DNA of 64,000 bases from Antedon mediterranea (GCF_964355755.1 NC_092675.1:4808312-4872311); one strand, 5' to 3'; positions 38,864 through 54,800 are shown, counted from the stretch's first letter. Translations and numbers: made by a program. The notes: generated from the letters alone by a model not told the origin.

Positions 38864-39287
38864 ACGGTCAACAATGCGTACAAAAATCTTTATTAAAATC
38901 GACGTGGTGAATCATGTTCCATTGTCTAATGACTTGTTTCCAAGATCGACCATGCTGATCGAAAACTTTATACTAGATGAGCAGTCAGCCATGCCGCAAA
39001 GTGAGTTCTGTTTTGTCGAAGGATTTCCATTCTTCAACAAAGCAAACTTTAGCATGGCAAAGGGTGGTGGAAGGAGAGGGAGGAATAATTGGGGATGTAG
39101 GGGACGTAGTTCTGTAGAATTCCAAATTCCAGCATACTTTTTCTAAAAGTAAAGTTGAGTACTTTAAAAGTATTTTCAAAGTAATTAATAATTTAAATTT
39201 AAATTAAGTGCACTAATTTATAAAATAGACTTAGTACAGTACACTTTGAAATTTAAATTAAATGGTTTTTATGTTTGTACACTGTTA

Positions 39288-39819
39288 AAGATGTATTGTC
39301 CCTTGAAACACAAAAAATTTAAATTGGATATATCAAAGTAATATTAAAGTTATTCACTTTAAGTCGAAATTTAAAGCCAAAAACAACAAGTTTTCCTAAT
39401 TAACAGGTAAATTAATTTGATTACATTTCTTCTGGAAAATTGCCGCGAGCGAAAGTAAACAAAGATTTCAAACCAGGAGTATGCATTATGCATGATGCTA
39501 ATAAAGATTGTTTACGACTCGTCACGGTTGAGATGGTGTTTTTACACAGATCGCGAGGAAGTTTTATGATTATGCATACAGAGTAGCCAAACAAGCCCGT
39601 TGCATTATGAGATATGTTTTGATCGAAAACTTTGACTGGAAGTCAAAGTAGTTATTTTTAGAACTAAGAAACGTCTGTATTTCAGTTTAATGATTTTTTT
39701 TTGGACTAATTTTTGGTGAAAGTTAATAACTATTATGATACTTCAAAATGACCCACTTTTTTTCAAAATATTGCGAAAAAAAATTTGTTTGGGAATTAGT
39801 CAAAGGGACAATACATCTT
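39288..39819. mobile_element. MITE family 1, copy 4 (long form)
   Basis: Ends AAGATGTATTGTCCC / GGGACAATACATCTT with TA flanks. At about 530 bp it is longer than the other copies, with extra GC-richer internal sequence around 39440-39600. It lies 25 bp before the first recognised ADAMTS exon. Confidence 0.8.
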
Positions 39820-39845
39820 TAACTGAATGATGATTGTTTTTACAG

Positions 39846-42800
39846 GTTGTTAATTGTGCAAATCAGGATTTTTCAAAGACTGAACACTTTGATGGTAAGT
39901 TTGCATTGTACTGTAGGCCTACTCTTTTCAGGTGTTAATGGCAGAATGTTCTCACCAGAGTAAAGGTGGATAACTTCATAAGTACACAAAAATAATGGCC
40001 TTGTTCTTGACAATATTATATTGGGTTGTAATTGTAAGTATCTGCAGACTGACACTGACCCAATCCAATTAAATACTCTTACAGGATGTTAAAACAATTC
40101 AAATCATTCATAATGGAAATTGATGCATTTTATTTTTAATTAACAAAAAGAAAATGTAAAAAAATTCCTTAAACTCATACAGTAGTATGTAGAATAATAT
40201 ATAATTAATTGATATGGTTATTAATTTACTCAATTTTATTTTCAATACTTTCAGATTCCCCTTGTGAACATTATGAACACATTACACCTTATCGTTCCTC
40301 GTCAAATGGCGATTATATTTCCTACAATTTGTCAACTGAGAAAGAAGAGAAATACAGGGAATATTTGATGTTCGCAAACAATCATCCGGACTATGACATT
40401 CCAACAAATTTTCCAAAGAATAGTTCTTCATCAATATTTTATACATTTTCGGCTTTTGGTGAACAATTTGTATTAAACGTAAGCTTAAGTTCGCATCTGG
40501 TGGCGCCAAACACCTCGATTGAAAAACACCTTGATAATGGAACGATCTCTACAAACTCTGTGCAAAAGAAATGCTTCTACCAAGGAATAGTGAACAATTC
40601 ATATAATTCTATTGTGTCTATAAATAATTGTAATATAGGTTTGGTAAGTAACATTTTTTTCTTATTTGCATCTGATGTGTTTTGGAAAAAATTGCCACTG
40701 GTTCTGTTGGCAGCAAATAACTGATTAATAAAACTGTGTGAATAAAATTACACCATTTTTTTAGCAGCTGGAACAGGACAAATTTGAAAATAAAATCAGG
40801 TTTAGAATGATATTCTCAACATAGTTTAAACACCCTAAAGGTTTAGCAGGTTTATCGCTGTGCAACTTTTAGCCACTGTGCAAAATAACGGTTATTTGAT
40901 TGTCTGCTGTTTTGTCGACTAGTCTATATTGTACTTACAATATTGTTTGAAAATTCGATCACCCAAGTGCATTGAATTTGAGTATTTTTTTGGGGGTTTT
41001 AAACAGTTTTTTAGCAGATATATGTTTGATTAAATTTTTTCCATCTATTTTCAATAAATGGCTTTTCAGTGTTATGCAGCATGGGATTAGGGGAGGCTAA
41101 TATGATGTGATTAACTTTCTGTTGATTAGTTGCTTTCAAAAGTTATCTTGACGTTATGAACCCTACAAATTATTATAGCCTTTTGAAACAAGATCCAAAG
41201 TCCTATAAATTATTCTAACAAAAGAAACCCTATTCTACTCACCTGTGGGTAATTCTGATTTATGCTATGTAATTATATACCTTACATTTATTAGCACATA
41301 ACTTTTGAATTAAAAAAACACATTTTAAGAACATAATTGCATTGTGTGTTTATCTGAGGTAGGTAGACTTTGCAATTAAGGATTAAATTCACTTAATTAG
41401 TGAAAGATTTAATGTTGCTAGAGTATCATCTCCCAGATAACATAAATTATGTCCTTGCAACCATGACATTAAAAGAAATAGGAGGAAATGGATACAAGTG
41501 TAAATGAAATTTAATACTGTATATGATGAAATATTTCTTACCATGTAAAATGTCACCTGATTAATGCTGTATGTAGTTTGACAGTAGCCTTTAAAAATAT
41601 ATAGTACCATTTGGCAACAGACAGATTGTAGGATGGAAGAATTTTAATTGCAACTTGGAAAATAATTTAAAATTTAAATAATAAAAAAAAATTGGCATAT
41701 CTTATTTATTTATTAAACAACCAAAACATTCAGACCATTTAAGCATTACATATAAACAAAAACAGTATATTCATATATGAAGAAATATAAATATATTAAA
41801 CCAAACAATTATTTAGAAAAATACATTATACAGTATAATAATTTAAATATTCAATACCTTGATCATACTATAGGCATAACAAATGCTTTACAGAGATAAA
41901 CAAAATACCTGGTAAATGCATTAAATTTGTTCTGTATGTTGGTACCAAGAAGTCAGCAATCATATCTTTTAATATTTTTTCCATACAAGCATGTGGGAGG
42001 ATTGTCCTGTGACCTTTACCTGAAATGGTATTTCTGATTGTGATTTCTTTTTTATATGAAGACTAGACACGTTCAATGGTATACAAATAATGCATGTTTA
42101 TGAATTGAATAGCGAGAATATCTCATGAGTTAAAACATTTACCATTATATTTAAGTCAGAGCAGTGATTAATATTTTTATTTAAATTACAGTAGTAAGTA
42201 CTTAGCAAGCCACTGCAAAGTATACAATTATTAATGACATTTCTGATATTTGCTCATAATCGTTTTTTTTTATTCAGAATGGTTGGATTCAATGGAAGAA
42301 TGAAGATTTTTTAATAACGTTTTCAGAATCTCATGTTCATAGTAATGGAAGCAATGGTTTAGTTCATGTTATTTGTAAAACTAATAAGCTTGGTAAGTGT
42401 GGTTCAATGTTTATAGCTGAACATGTTGTCAGTTTACAATAGGGTCCTGTTTCTGCTGGAAAAAAATAACCAGTTAATAACCATGTGAATTTCTGTATTT
42501 TCTGTATTTCTTGGGAGCAGAACAGGACCAATTTTCAATAACTGGTTTAATGGCAGCCTGATAGTAACGTTTAAATTTGATTGACAGCCGTTGATTGACC
42601 TTGTGTCAACTACACTGCATTAACGTTTGAATTGACCGCCAATGCCCATTGAATTTTGGGTACTGCTAACAATTTCTGTCGACGACCACCCACTGATTTA
42701 AACAGATTATTTAGGAGCAAAAATTGAGCAGAAATGCAGTCTATAAAAATTATATTTTAAATCAATTTTTAATAAATAAACGGTTTATTTGGTGCTATGC

Positions 42801-45800
42801 AGCAGAAACAGACCTTATGTGAAACTGACTTTTCCAAATAATAATAACTAAAAAACGTTCGAGTAAGTACTCCGTTAACTTGTGCTTTTACAAAAACAAG
42901 ATTTGTCATTTATACAAAATCGAAGCCAAATGAAATTCTTTCAAGAATAATAACTAAATAAATTAAAACATACTTTATCGAAATGTTTAATGTTGTTTGT
43001 AGTCGATCTGTATTACTCAATAAAATCAAGGTTAGAGGAAATAAGTTAATTGTTTGGATTTAAGATTCAAGGTTCTCATTTTTTTCTGTAAAAATATTAT
43101 ATTAACTTAACTTGTTATATAATTCTTTGAAATTTTCTAGGTAAATTTAGCCAAAATATCGATCACCTCTCCCTTCTGTTTAATTTATGTTTTGTAATTT
43201 GAAACTGTAAGCCACCAACATACGAACAAGATGTTGGAACCAAAAATTTATAAATTTGTTCCCCTTTTGTTTGACAGATTCAAAAGTTAACCTTGTACAA
43301 GACAATCTGTATTCAAAAGAACCTTATAAGATATTGGAAGAGTTTAGATCGAAAAGGTCAACACACTTTGAAAGGCCGTATTTCGTGGAAACTCTTGTAG
43401 CAGTGGACAGCAGTATGTATGCTTTCCATAGAGCAATCGACGTGGAAACTTATGTTATACAACTTATAAATATGGTAAGAAGATTTTATTTAATTGGTAA
43501 AATGTTTTGCCTTACTCTAACACAATTGTAACTGTACTATGAACCCTTTTTTGCAACGTGTTTTCAATATACAGTACAGTGTATACATCGGAGTAGGAAA
43601 CAATGTTTGACCGATTAACTAATAGTTCACTGACACAAAGCTACTTTGTAGTTATCATCAGGATTTTATTTATGGATCAACATTTAACATACCCATTCAT
43701 TTCCTTTCAAAACTTAAATCTGTTTATATAATAACAATTATAAACTTCAATTTAATATAGCACAAAATGCAGGTCACCTCTAAGCACTTAAGAATCAACA
43801 AAAAAAAACCCTATACCTTCTTGCAAATGAAGTTGTTGAAATTTGTTTGGGTAGATATTTTTCCTGAAAATTAGGCCAATCCATACACAGTGGTTTTCAC
43901 TGGGAAATTATGGTTCTAAATTTAAACCTTCTTTCACACTCGCCCCGGCAAGTTTCCAATTTGGCTCTGACAAATCGAACGTCAATGTTTCATGTTCACA
44001 CGGCTATGCCCATATCGATTGGTGCATATCCGCATGGAGCGTCATGAAACCGTAAAAACATTGACATTCGATTTGATTTGTCGCCACCGGACCAGAACCG
44101 TGCCGGAACAGGTGTGAAAGACCCTTTAGGTAGATATTGTTGTTGTAATTATCTGATTAAGGCAATAATCATTTTAAAAATGTATTAATTTGATTTGATG
44201 ATGTAGACACAGTGATCAATTCCCAGGAGATAATACACACATTGTCTGTTCAAAATGAAATAATCTTTCTTTTCCTATTATAACTCAATAAACAACAGGA
44301 TGAACCATGGAAATGATACTAACATTTATTGTGTTTAACATACATTCTATAACTATTATTTATATCATTTTAATTCTAGGTTAATCAATTATTTAATCAT
44401 CCGAGTCTTAACAGTAAAGTTACTTTGGTGGTTATAAAAATTATTTATTTGAATGAACGACAGGTAAGAGCAATATATAGTAACTTTAACAAATTAATTT
44501 TCTAGAATGTTATCCTATGTTTTAGTAATTCATCCAAAAACACAAAAGAAACCTTCTTTTTCATTTTTTCTGGTTCAGTCTTTGGTATATTTATTTTATC
44601 AAGGTCGTCATTTAGCATATACAGTAGTTCTATACCATCTAATAAAGTATAAACATATGAATGTTCATATCAAGACCAACCCAATTTTACTACTACCTAA
44701 GACTACCTTCGCCCCTCATAAACTTGATATAATTCTTAAAGGAGATGTCATTCCAAACCAAGGCTCAGTAAACATTATTTTGTACATTTGTAAAACATTG
44801 GCATTAACCATCATATGGCCTTGATTATGATGGACACATCACTACAATGTTAAATTTTCTTTTTTATCCAATCCAATTTTTCTTTGAAAATTCAATATAA
44901 CATAAATGATAACATAATACCCCAGGAAGTAGGCCGCTGGATTGAGTTTAAATTGAATGTTTGGCCCACAGCATTTGAAGTTGATAGATAACTACAGAAG
45001 ACCCATAGGGTACTGCAAACAATAAACCTCCTTCTGTGGTGTTATGTCTTTTGGAGATAATACATGAAGAATGTTTATTTATGTCAATTACACAATAGTC
45101 GAAAAATGTGCCAAACAGGATTAAATGCTCAATATTTTATATTTACGCATTTCAATAGTATTGTTCTGTAATTGTAATTCAAGATTAATTGTTCATAATT
45201 TATATTATAATATTAAATATTTATATTAACTAACTATTATTATTTTTATTTATTTAAAAATCAATACCTGTAATTTACAATATTAAGAGTTTGTTCTCTC
45301 TCCTGATTTGTTGCATAGTTTTACATCTATATTCGTCTTCTTTTTGCTCAGTCCAGAAACTACAGTGAGAAATATAAAGTAGATTTGCGTAAACGTCTTA
45401 AAATCCCTTGTAGATGGATATGGATGCGTTCAAACCATAATGATGCTACTGCAGGCAACCATGATTTTGCTGTCTTCCTCTTCAGAAATCTGTCACCCCC
45501 TGCAGGTAGTCCTTCAATGCAAGTTTGTTTCAATTTATGATAGCTTGCCTTTTGCATAAAGGAACCCTGCATAGCTAAAAAGCCTTTTGCAGTGACTTCT
45601 TCACTACTGTTTACTACTCAATGGCTTTAACATTCTTTGCTGCTTATTTTGTTATTGTTCTACTAGGGAGGTAGTTTGTATTAACCAGAAAATTTAATAA
45701 CACACAGTTACTGTAGCATGCCTAAGCTTTCCCTTTACTAAAAAAATGTTATACTCACGTTTATAGCTTTTTGTCATTGAATCCTATTTGTTAATCCATC

Positions 45801-48800
45801 CTCCTTTCCTACCACCCCAACCCCAAACTCCAAACTAAAAAATGTCTCGCTTCAGACTAGTCTATTCTTCAACATTACATAATAAACCATGCAATTTTTT
45901 TTAGCAAGACCATTTTCTTACTGCAGTAAATGCACTTCTTGTAAATCTTGTAATTGCTAAAAGTATGTGAAATGTTGTATTTGTACCTGTCTTTTAGCTT
46001 TTTTTTTTCTGTGTGGATAGTTAATGCAACACACTAATACCATACCTCTTTAAAACTTTCGATCATGAGGCCAATAGTTTCAGGAATAGAAGACTGATTA
46101 AAATATATGGATTTAGAGGGTCATTAAATGAAAAAAAAAACTGCACAATTCTTAAATTTATATGAAGAATTAAGGTCAAGGTATAAGGATTCATTTAACA
46201 ATTTTTGGAACTTAAATTCTTATTTAAAAAACTAAAATAGTCTTTCAATATCTTTAGTAGGCTGTGTGAATAAGAAGTCTAGTCTGTTTTTAATTTTAGA
46301 TCTATCAGTATTCTAATCTTGTCTGTCAAAGTTGTTTTTGTAATAGTGAAAAAGCGTATATTCTAGAACATTGATTTCTTGATTGGAATAGTACAAAAAA
46401 CAATTTTGAAATCCAGTGTAATTGGGTATTAAACTAAGAGGAAATGATATGATAGTTTACCCTGAAGCTGAAGTGTTAGACTAGCCAAATTCTACAACTT
46501 TTACTGCACTTTAATCTGACTGTTTTCCAAGAAGTTCTTTTGATTAAATGTTTGAAATTTTTAGTGGAAGATAATGAAACCATGGCCAGCCTTAATCACT
46601 TATTTATCCTTTTTTTTTATTTGTGATTTTGAATAATTAGATGTTCTTTTTCTTGTCATTCTAAACAAATTTGTGTTGTTAATGTTATGAGCCGATTCTT
46701 AGTATTGTATCTGTAAGTTTTCCAGTATCATAGACCTATTCAGTGATACAGCATAACATGTGTATCCCATATTTAACCTACTGTAACATTATTCCAGCCT
46801 TTTTCCAGATTTATTATGTTAAAAAAAATTATTTTGATAAGCATATTTTCTCATTTTTTCCCCTAAAATAATTTATCAGTTATATTTGAACCATACTTTG
46901 TATATCAAGAAACTAAACCTAATGGACACTGTCGTCCAGGGAATGTTAGCAAAACATTTGGAATGGAAATAAAAACTGTCAAGGGGGTTCCCAGACGAAA
47001 TCCATTAAATCAATTCATTCATCACATTTATGCGGTGAGATCAAATCCTTTGACATGCAGGAATAAACATGTGGTACATAAAGATATAAAAATGTATTTA
47101 TGTTAAATTTATGGGAGTGATTACATCGCTGTCTGTAATTTTGAAGGATTTTGCTACAGGACAGTTTAATATTGGGAGGAATCCTCATCATACATCAGAA
47201 TATGTTTAGAGAAATATTAGGGACACCTTAAAAAAAAAATAAATTAGACTATAGCTTGAGATCCGAAATATAACTTTTAATCCCACCAATTTCTATACAA
47301 TTTTATTCAATAAATTTGGTAATTTCTTTTTTTTCAATGAAATAAAAAAAAACTTTGATGGTAAAAAAAGTTTGGTAAAAAAGAAATTGTTTCACTACAA
47401 ACCATTTTCAATCATAATTGATTTCATCAACAATGGTCTAGAATTGATGAGAAAAAATTGCCTTTTACAATTGGACACTTTAAGCACCCCACCCCCTCTA
47501 TTTTTTCCCCTGACTCTGCCTATAATCTCAACTTTATATTTATTAGCTTTATTTTTGAAATTACAAATTTTTTTTTCTCTCCAAAATCCTAGTTTTAATG
47601 CTGTAATTGCTTAAAAAAAAAATATAGTCTTCTGGATGTTGTTTAAATTTTTCAATATATATTTATTTACCTGGTAATATCAAATTTACCTCCTTTTTAT
47701 CATCAATTATACTTTTGTTCTCGGTAGTCTACTGAAATTGAAACTAGTGGTTCTCGTGATTCGAGTTTCCAGAGTGTGGCTTTATTAGCTCAAAATGTTT
47801 CCAAATCCAGCACTCGTAATCCAGATTTGACAGCCTTTATAATTCGAAAGACATTACTAGTCGCAGGTAGGCCTATACCACTTCTTGCATGTGCTCTTCT
47901 TCATTTCTTGCTTTTATTTAGTAGTTGTAGTGTTTGGAATCAATTTATATCTAATTCTGGAGTGTTTAAATTGCAAAAGAAGTCTGTTATTTTAGTATTA
48001 CCATGCCTAAGTCCTGTCTTATGTATACTTTATTGGCCATCTTCCTTCTATAAGTTTTATTTCTTTATTTTTTACCAGTCACAATAAAGCTCTCCCTTAT
48101 CTCCGTAAGGGCGTGTGGCACAGTGTGTTGGATGTTGGACTACTGATAGTAGATTGTGAGATAGTGGGTTCAAATCCACCATTCGTCACATTGCCCGTGT
48201 CCTTAGACAAGACACTTTACTTATGTTTGCCTTTCTCCAACTCTGGTGTACAAATGGGTACCTGCTAAGGTTAAGACACAACTTTTACTAGTTGCATTTA
48301 TAGGAGTATGTTTCAGAATCCATATTTTTATAATATAGAGTCAAAGTATGAATTTTTGTAAATGTTAATTGAAAGAATTTTCTTAAATGTTGTTAAAATA
48401 TTACAATAAATAATAATAATTGATATAGATAGTAAATTATAATTAAAGACAAATTACTGAATAAATAACAATGCTATAGGCATCAGTGGCTGAATCTCAA
48501 ATCAAATCAAATCAAATCAAATCTTTATTCGTTCCATATAAAATAAATTGTACATTGAAAAATTGTTTTCCTCAACAGAAAAATATGGTAAAACATTCAT
48601 AATTACATCATACATAGAACAAATTTACAATTTAAAAACATTAATTAAAACATCCATCAACAGTAAAACTTTAAAATATATATTGCATGTGCGCTATTAT
48701 AATCTAACAATCATTGAGAAATAAAATATGGAAAATGATTAACTAAAAGTGGCAGAAAGAAAATGCCAAGCTTTCAATAACATCAATCTTTCGTCAAGTA

Positions 48801-51800
48801 CCTATACAACTATCAAAATAATATATTTATGATTTTAATATCGATTTACAGTATGTTTATTGTAATTCATATATTTTTTTCAGGATTTTGTTTTATTCAT
48901 TTAAAATTTAAGCTGTATATAAATCAAAATAAAGAGTACATTATGTTATTTGTACGACAGCAAGAATCTATTTTAATGGATTTGATGTCAGTTATAGGGA
49001 TATTTTCAACATGTTCTTGAACGCTCTCCATGATTAATATCCTATTTTCAACAGGAATTATTAATGCATCATTAATCATCTTGACAGGTTTTAGTTTAAT
49101 GTGATTTTACTGGCAGCCACCCAATGTTAAGCTACACAGTATTACAATGTTATTCCTTATAAATCCAGTATATTATAGTAAATTACCAATTAATGTACTA
49201 TTACAGTCCATCGGTTATACTGTATGTTGTTTGCTTGTTTGTAAACCAACTATTTTTAATACGGGTACAGTAATAATAAAAATGTATTTATTGTTGTTCA
49301 CACACTTTAGTTTTTATTTAGTTTAGTATTTATTATCAGTAAAGTGTTGAGACGAAGAAGTATTTGTTTGTTAATTGCAAATGTTTGCATACACTTTTCT
49401 AAAAATGAAAATCTATCATCCCAGCATTGTAAACTACCATCCAATGGAAAACACTAAAACAAAATATTCCCATCATCTTTTTTATCTTATAACGAAGACA
49501 CATGCATGATTCTGTTTTACTGTATTATTAATTTATGATTAAAAATATTAATGCATTTTAGCATGGAATAAAGGCATGGCATTTTGTTAGTCAATCTTTA
49601 GCAATACAGACTTACTTTAGCTTTTGTTAGGCCTCAAGTCACAAAGTGAAGAGGTGTGATTTGAGTGTTTAAATAAACAATACTTTTATACACTTAGTGA
49701 TTTTGTTGTAAAAAAAATAGTTTCCCACCCACCACTGAGTGACAAGCGAGTAAATACAGATCCATGCTAAAAACCTTTTCAAGAAATTTTAAAATTTAGT
49801 GAAAGCAACTGTTAAAGTACAAACTACTCTAGTTTCAAGCTTCTGTGATTAGATAACTGTTCTAAAATCCTTATCATTTAGAGCTTGCTATTATAAAGAG
49901 CAAATTAAGTTGACATTTTTCTGCACTCGATCAGTAACTTGGAGCCAGAGCAAATTTGTCTTCCGTAGTTCAACACAACTATCCCATCCATCCAATCTAA
50001 ATCCTTAATATCAGTGACAGAAATTGCCTCTACAAAATTCATTGCATCCTCTATTATGAACTTTAACCTGTATGACATCTCTTATCATGCAATAGGCCTA
50101 ATGTTTTATTTTATTTTTAGGATTATATATGTGTTTTTGTTTTGTAAATTACTTCTAGTCGTAATTCATGTTTTCGCCATTGTTAATTATCATCCTATTT
50201 TTAGTAAATTTATTAATTATGAAAAACTATTTTGAAAACAAGCTAAATGTCATTGAAAAAATATATATTGATCCAGGCAGGAAGCATTTAGAGAACTTTT
50301 ATCTGTATTTGTATCTTCTTTAATCCTTTTACACTAGGTCAGATGTGAAGTTCATAAAGTTCATTATGAAAAAGTTCATTTTCTTGACTTACATTTATTC
50401 TTTAGAATTTATTAATTTTTGTTCATAATCCATGTTGTGATGATGAATATTAAGTATTGGGCCGAGTGACAAATTGATAAAATCAACTGTTGAAACATAT
50501 GGGTTGTTTTTGCCATTACCAAAAATATTACCTATTTACTGGTAGCAATCCCACATATATAATATAATTAGGTTTGATCTCACTACACCATACTTGGGTT
50601 TATTATGGTCAACTCTTATTCTTCCCCAGTAGGTCTGGTTTTTTTTCCACTCTATTTTGAGTCACTTTTTTTTTGCCATTTTCCAAAAATATTACCTATT
50701 TAACTAGTAGCAATCCCACATTTATAATATAAGTAGGTTTGATCTCACTACACCATACTTGGGTTTATTATGTCAACTCTTATTCTTCCCCAGTAGGTCT
50801 GTTTTTTTCACTCTATTTTGAGTCATCTTGTTTTACATTATTATTTATTTCAGCATGATATCCCTGGTAACTAAGTAGTATTTCATATATTTATTTTGAT
50901 GATCTCCACATTGCAGGTCTTAGCATGACGAATAGTATGTGTAAGAGTGGAATAAGCTGTGCTGTGGTAAGGGATGATGGATTGTTGCAGACTGCCTTTG
51001 TAATAGCACATGAAGTAGGCCATATGTGAGTAAGCTATGAATCTACAGTAGGCCTATAGTAGAACCCTTCAAACCCAGGAGTGGAGTTGTGGCTTGGTGG
51101 TTATGATGCTTGGCTACCACTCTAAGGGTCCTGGGTTCAAGTCCCGTCACATGTCAGGATTTTTATAAGGATCAAATCACTCCACTCCCAAAGACTTGTA
51201 ATAAAACTTTGTTTATGTAGAGCATCTTGTGTATATGTTTGTCTTGTGAACCTCTGAGGGTCCCTAATGATCAGCAATAGCTGGATGGATCACCCTCATT
51301 AAATATGGATAAAAAAAACAACAACAAAAAACAAAAAAACAAACAAACAACAGTGTTCCTGAAGAGGGGTGTTCCTGAACAGGGGTGTTCCTGAATAGAG
51401 GTGTCCCCTAAATAGGGGCATCTCAAGGGAGGGGTTCCTGAATAGGGGTATCCCTTGAATAGGGGTGTTCCTGAATAGGGGTGTCCCCTGAATAGGGGCA
51501 TCTCAAGGGAGGGGTTCCTGAATAGGGGTGTCCCTTGAATAGGGGTGTTCCTGAATAGGGGTGTCCCCTGAATAGGGGTGTCCCTTGAATAGGGGTGTTC
51601 CTGAATAGGGGCATCCCAAAAAGAGGCTTCTACTATACTTCAGTTATATACAGATATTAATATGGATTCAATTTAGCAATGAGTTGGCTAACCTGAAATT
51701 AATAGTAGTTATGCTTGGTAGATGTATAAAAACTTTTTTTTATAGCAGATTGAGATTTGTTTTTTGTCTAAACCCACTTTTCTCCATAATTAGAGCTGTA

Positions 51801-54800
51801 CCTGAGTGTTACTTATTTATATACAAAATATTTAATACATTTTGATGTCAAATTGGTCAAAATACATATTGTTATCTGATACAAAAGTCCAACATGTAAA
51901 ATAATATTCAACAAACTACAGTACCATATATATATAAAATAAATGATATTTTCTTTTAGGTTAGGAATGATACATGATAATGATATAGAAGATTGTAAGA
52001 AGGATGCTGAAAAATCAAGTGTGATGTCATCACTTGTGAAAGCCCACAGTGGATACTATTGGTCGGAATGTAGCCTGAGAGCATTTAAAGATAACATAGA
52101 GTGAGTAATCTGTAATTGTAATGTTCTATTTTAGCCAAATTACTTATAGATAATGTTCTTCAATAAGATATCGAATTAGAAAACATTTAAACTATTAAGA
52201 GAATTAAAAATTTAAAAAAGTGAAGGTCTTCTTTTGATAAATGAATAACATGACAGTTTAACAAAGCTGTAGTTTAACCTGGAAAGTTTTTGAAGCAACC
52301 TTCAAGACAGTGGTATAAAGAAAGTAATTCAAAGTCAAAAGTTGGACACTAGTGTAATCATATGGAAGAGGCCACATTGTTTAATTTTCTAGTCCCGTTT
52401 CTAGTACATTGTTCATACGTATAGTAAGTATTCTAATAGCATTTAAAGTATGTGTTTCAATGTTTAGCAATTTACCCACAGTGGCATAACACGGAGGCCT
52501 GAGGCCCCTGGTTTAGGAACCCCAAGTGGCCCTCCAATGCTGGAGGCCATGTGTTTTTAGACTTTTCCTACATATTTTAATGCCTGTTTTTTTCTCCTCT
52601 GGGTCCTGCTCAGAGGCCCCTATTAGCTCCGGTGCCCCTGGGTTTAGCCAGTGAGCGCTCATATCCATTACGACACTGTTTACCCATAAATAAGACAGAC
52701 CATAACTGCAAAAAAAAAAAAAATTCTGTGAAAATTAGTATAAAATTTGAGACATTTTCTTTTAATTCTTTTGAGGTTGAAACGTTAATATCAATCAACA
52801 TTCAAATGGCAAAGAATAATATTACTATACATTTTCTGATTAAATTAATTTGTATCCTGGGGAAGACCTTTATTGACAGATTGATTAGGATGTTTTTGAC
52901 TAAAGTTGCTATTAAGCAGAAATGTTTTAGTATGTTTAGTATTAATGAAGGACTAGAAGGATATATGTTTTATATGCAATTTATTTATTTTATTTCAATA
53001 AAGATAGAATAATACAGTAATCAATAAAGAATAGAAATAAGAAAGTGTATTGAAATTTAATTTTAATCATAGTTAAATAACTTTAATTTTAATGACTAAA
53101 TGGCAATGGCAAAATCAATGATACCACTTATAGACATACTAAATTGATATGAAAGATTTGCACTATTGGTTTTTAAAAAACTATAAACAAAAATCGCAGC
53201 ATAATTTGAAATTAGTAATTGTGTTTCTCCAACTAACTCAATCAACAACACCGAGGTCGAATTAACATTTTATATTTAGGCTAGGAATGTTTGTAACAAT
53301 TGAATTAATTCTGCAATTTTGAAATACTAATAAAGAAACAACAATTTTGTGCTTTTACTTTCAATTATGGCACAATGAAGACAATTTAATTTCCTTCCAT
53401 TTCCGATTGATGTGAAGATCAAAGTTTTGTCTGCTAGACAGTCCGTTTGAAGTACTAGACAAAAAGGCATCACAGATGCTACCGGGGGAATTGTATAGTC
53501 GTGATCAGCAATGCTATTTCAACCATGGTGAAGACTATAGACATTGTGTTGTAGTAAGTATATTTTAAATTGTACTACTGGTATCTTCAACTATACTACT
53601 TTTTTTTCTATACAGGGCCGTAGCCACCAGTACAGTTGGTATAAGGTTTCAACCTGACCACTTTTTCACAGAGGCCTTGACAACTCAGTTGCTTGAACAG
53701 AAATTGTTCCCTTTTCTAGGACCACTTTATTTCTTGTGGCTACATCACTGCTATACACAATTTTTAAGTTTAAAAAAACCCTGCCTGGTGATAACATTAA
53801 GTTCTTTTTACCTTCAGGAAAATAAGGAGATTGATTGTCGTTATCTACGATGTGGTGCTGACTTTATGTATCCTACTTGTCTCTCACAACGACGAGCCAA
53901 ACCACCCCTTCCTGGAACTTTTTGTAAAACAGATCATGTAAGTGAATATTAAGGATGATAATTTACCTAGTAAGGCATCGCTTTGCATCGGGCATAGCTG
54001 ACTCATTTTATATACTGCAATGCACTTTGCTTAAACTGCTTCTGTCCCACATTTTTTTAATTTTTATATGTTGTACTATTGTTTTTCAGTTGGCCAAATA
54101 AATAGTGAGGGAGCTAAATTAATTATTCAGATGTTTTGCCCTACTCTCATATACTTGTACTGCATACTCAGTACATTAAACACTTTTATGTGACTATTGT
54201 TTCTTATTAAACTGTTTAGTAGAAAATTTAATGCGCATCAAACCTAAAATTGTCCAATTGATGGCATCTGTGAAATGAAGATTAATTCAGTAAACCCCAT
54301 ACATAATCAACGAATGGTATTCAAAATGGGTATATAAATTATGTTCTAGGCCTGCACATTAATATCCATAAACTTTTTGTACTGTAGTCTGGAATCTGAA
54401 CACATATCTCAGATGTTTGAATAAGATTCCATTACCCAAATGACACCGAAAATAAGAACATTTTGTACTGGTTACAGCATGCTACGCTTTAAGGTGCTGG
54501 TGACCCACATATACATAGCAGTAGTATGGCTGATCTAGATTAATACAAAATATTTGAACTTGTGATATATATGAACAAATCCATGTCTTAGCCAAACTGA
54601 TCTTATCTACATCATTGCAAACTTTGATGTGACATGACGTAAGGTCTATAATGTTTCCCAAGTTTGCCCACACCCAAACAAATTCCATACACAATTTTCC
54701 TTCTGGAATTCCATCCTCAGGGTGGATTAATAACTGGTCAATTTGCTAATCTGTTCTTCGTATCCTGTTGTTTTGTGCATATTATAGATCGTTGAAGTTA

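Noticed and set aside
38874-39146. Open frame of 90 residues starting MRTKIFIKIDV as possible first ADAMTS exon
   Set aside because: No signal peptide, no convincing donor joining in phase 0 to 39846, and it starts at the edge of a minisatellite.
40209-40260. Apparent signal peptide (WLLIYSILFSIL) directly in front of the CEHYEHITPYR prodomain sequence
   Set aside because: There is no ATG in this frame; the stretch is the pyrimidine-rich tract and AG acceptor of the exon at 40255, and the upstream exon 39846-39894 joins in phase.
44507-44824. 105-residue open frame in an ADAMTS intron
   Set aside because: No recognisable motif, composition typical of AT-rich intron, no splice signals fitting the gene.
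51271-51614. Minus-strand open frames with PLFRGHPYSGT repeats resembling a structural protein
   Set aside because: Pure product of the 16-bp minisatellite and SINE tail.
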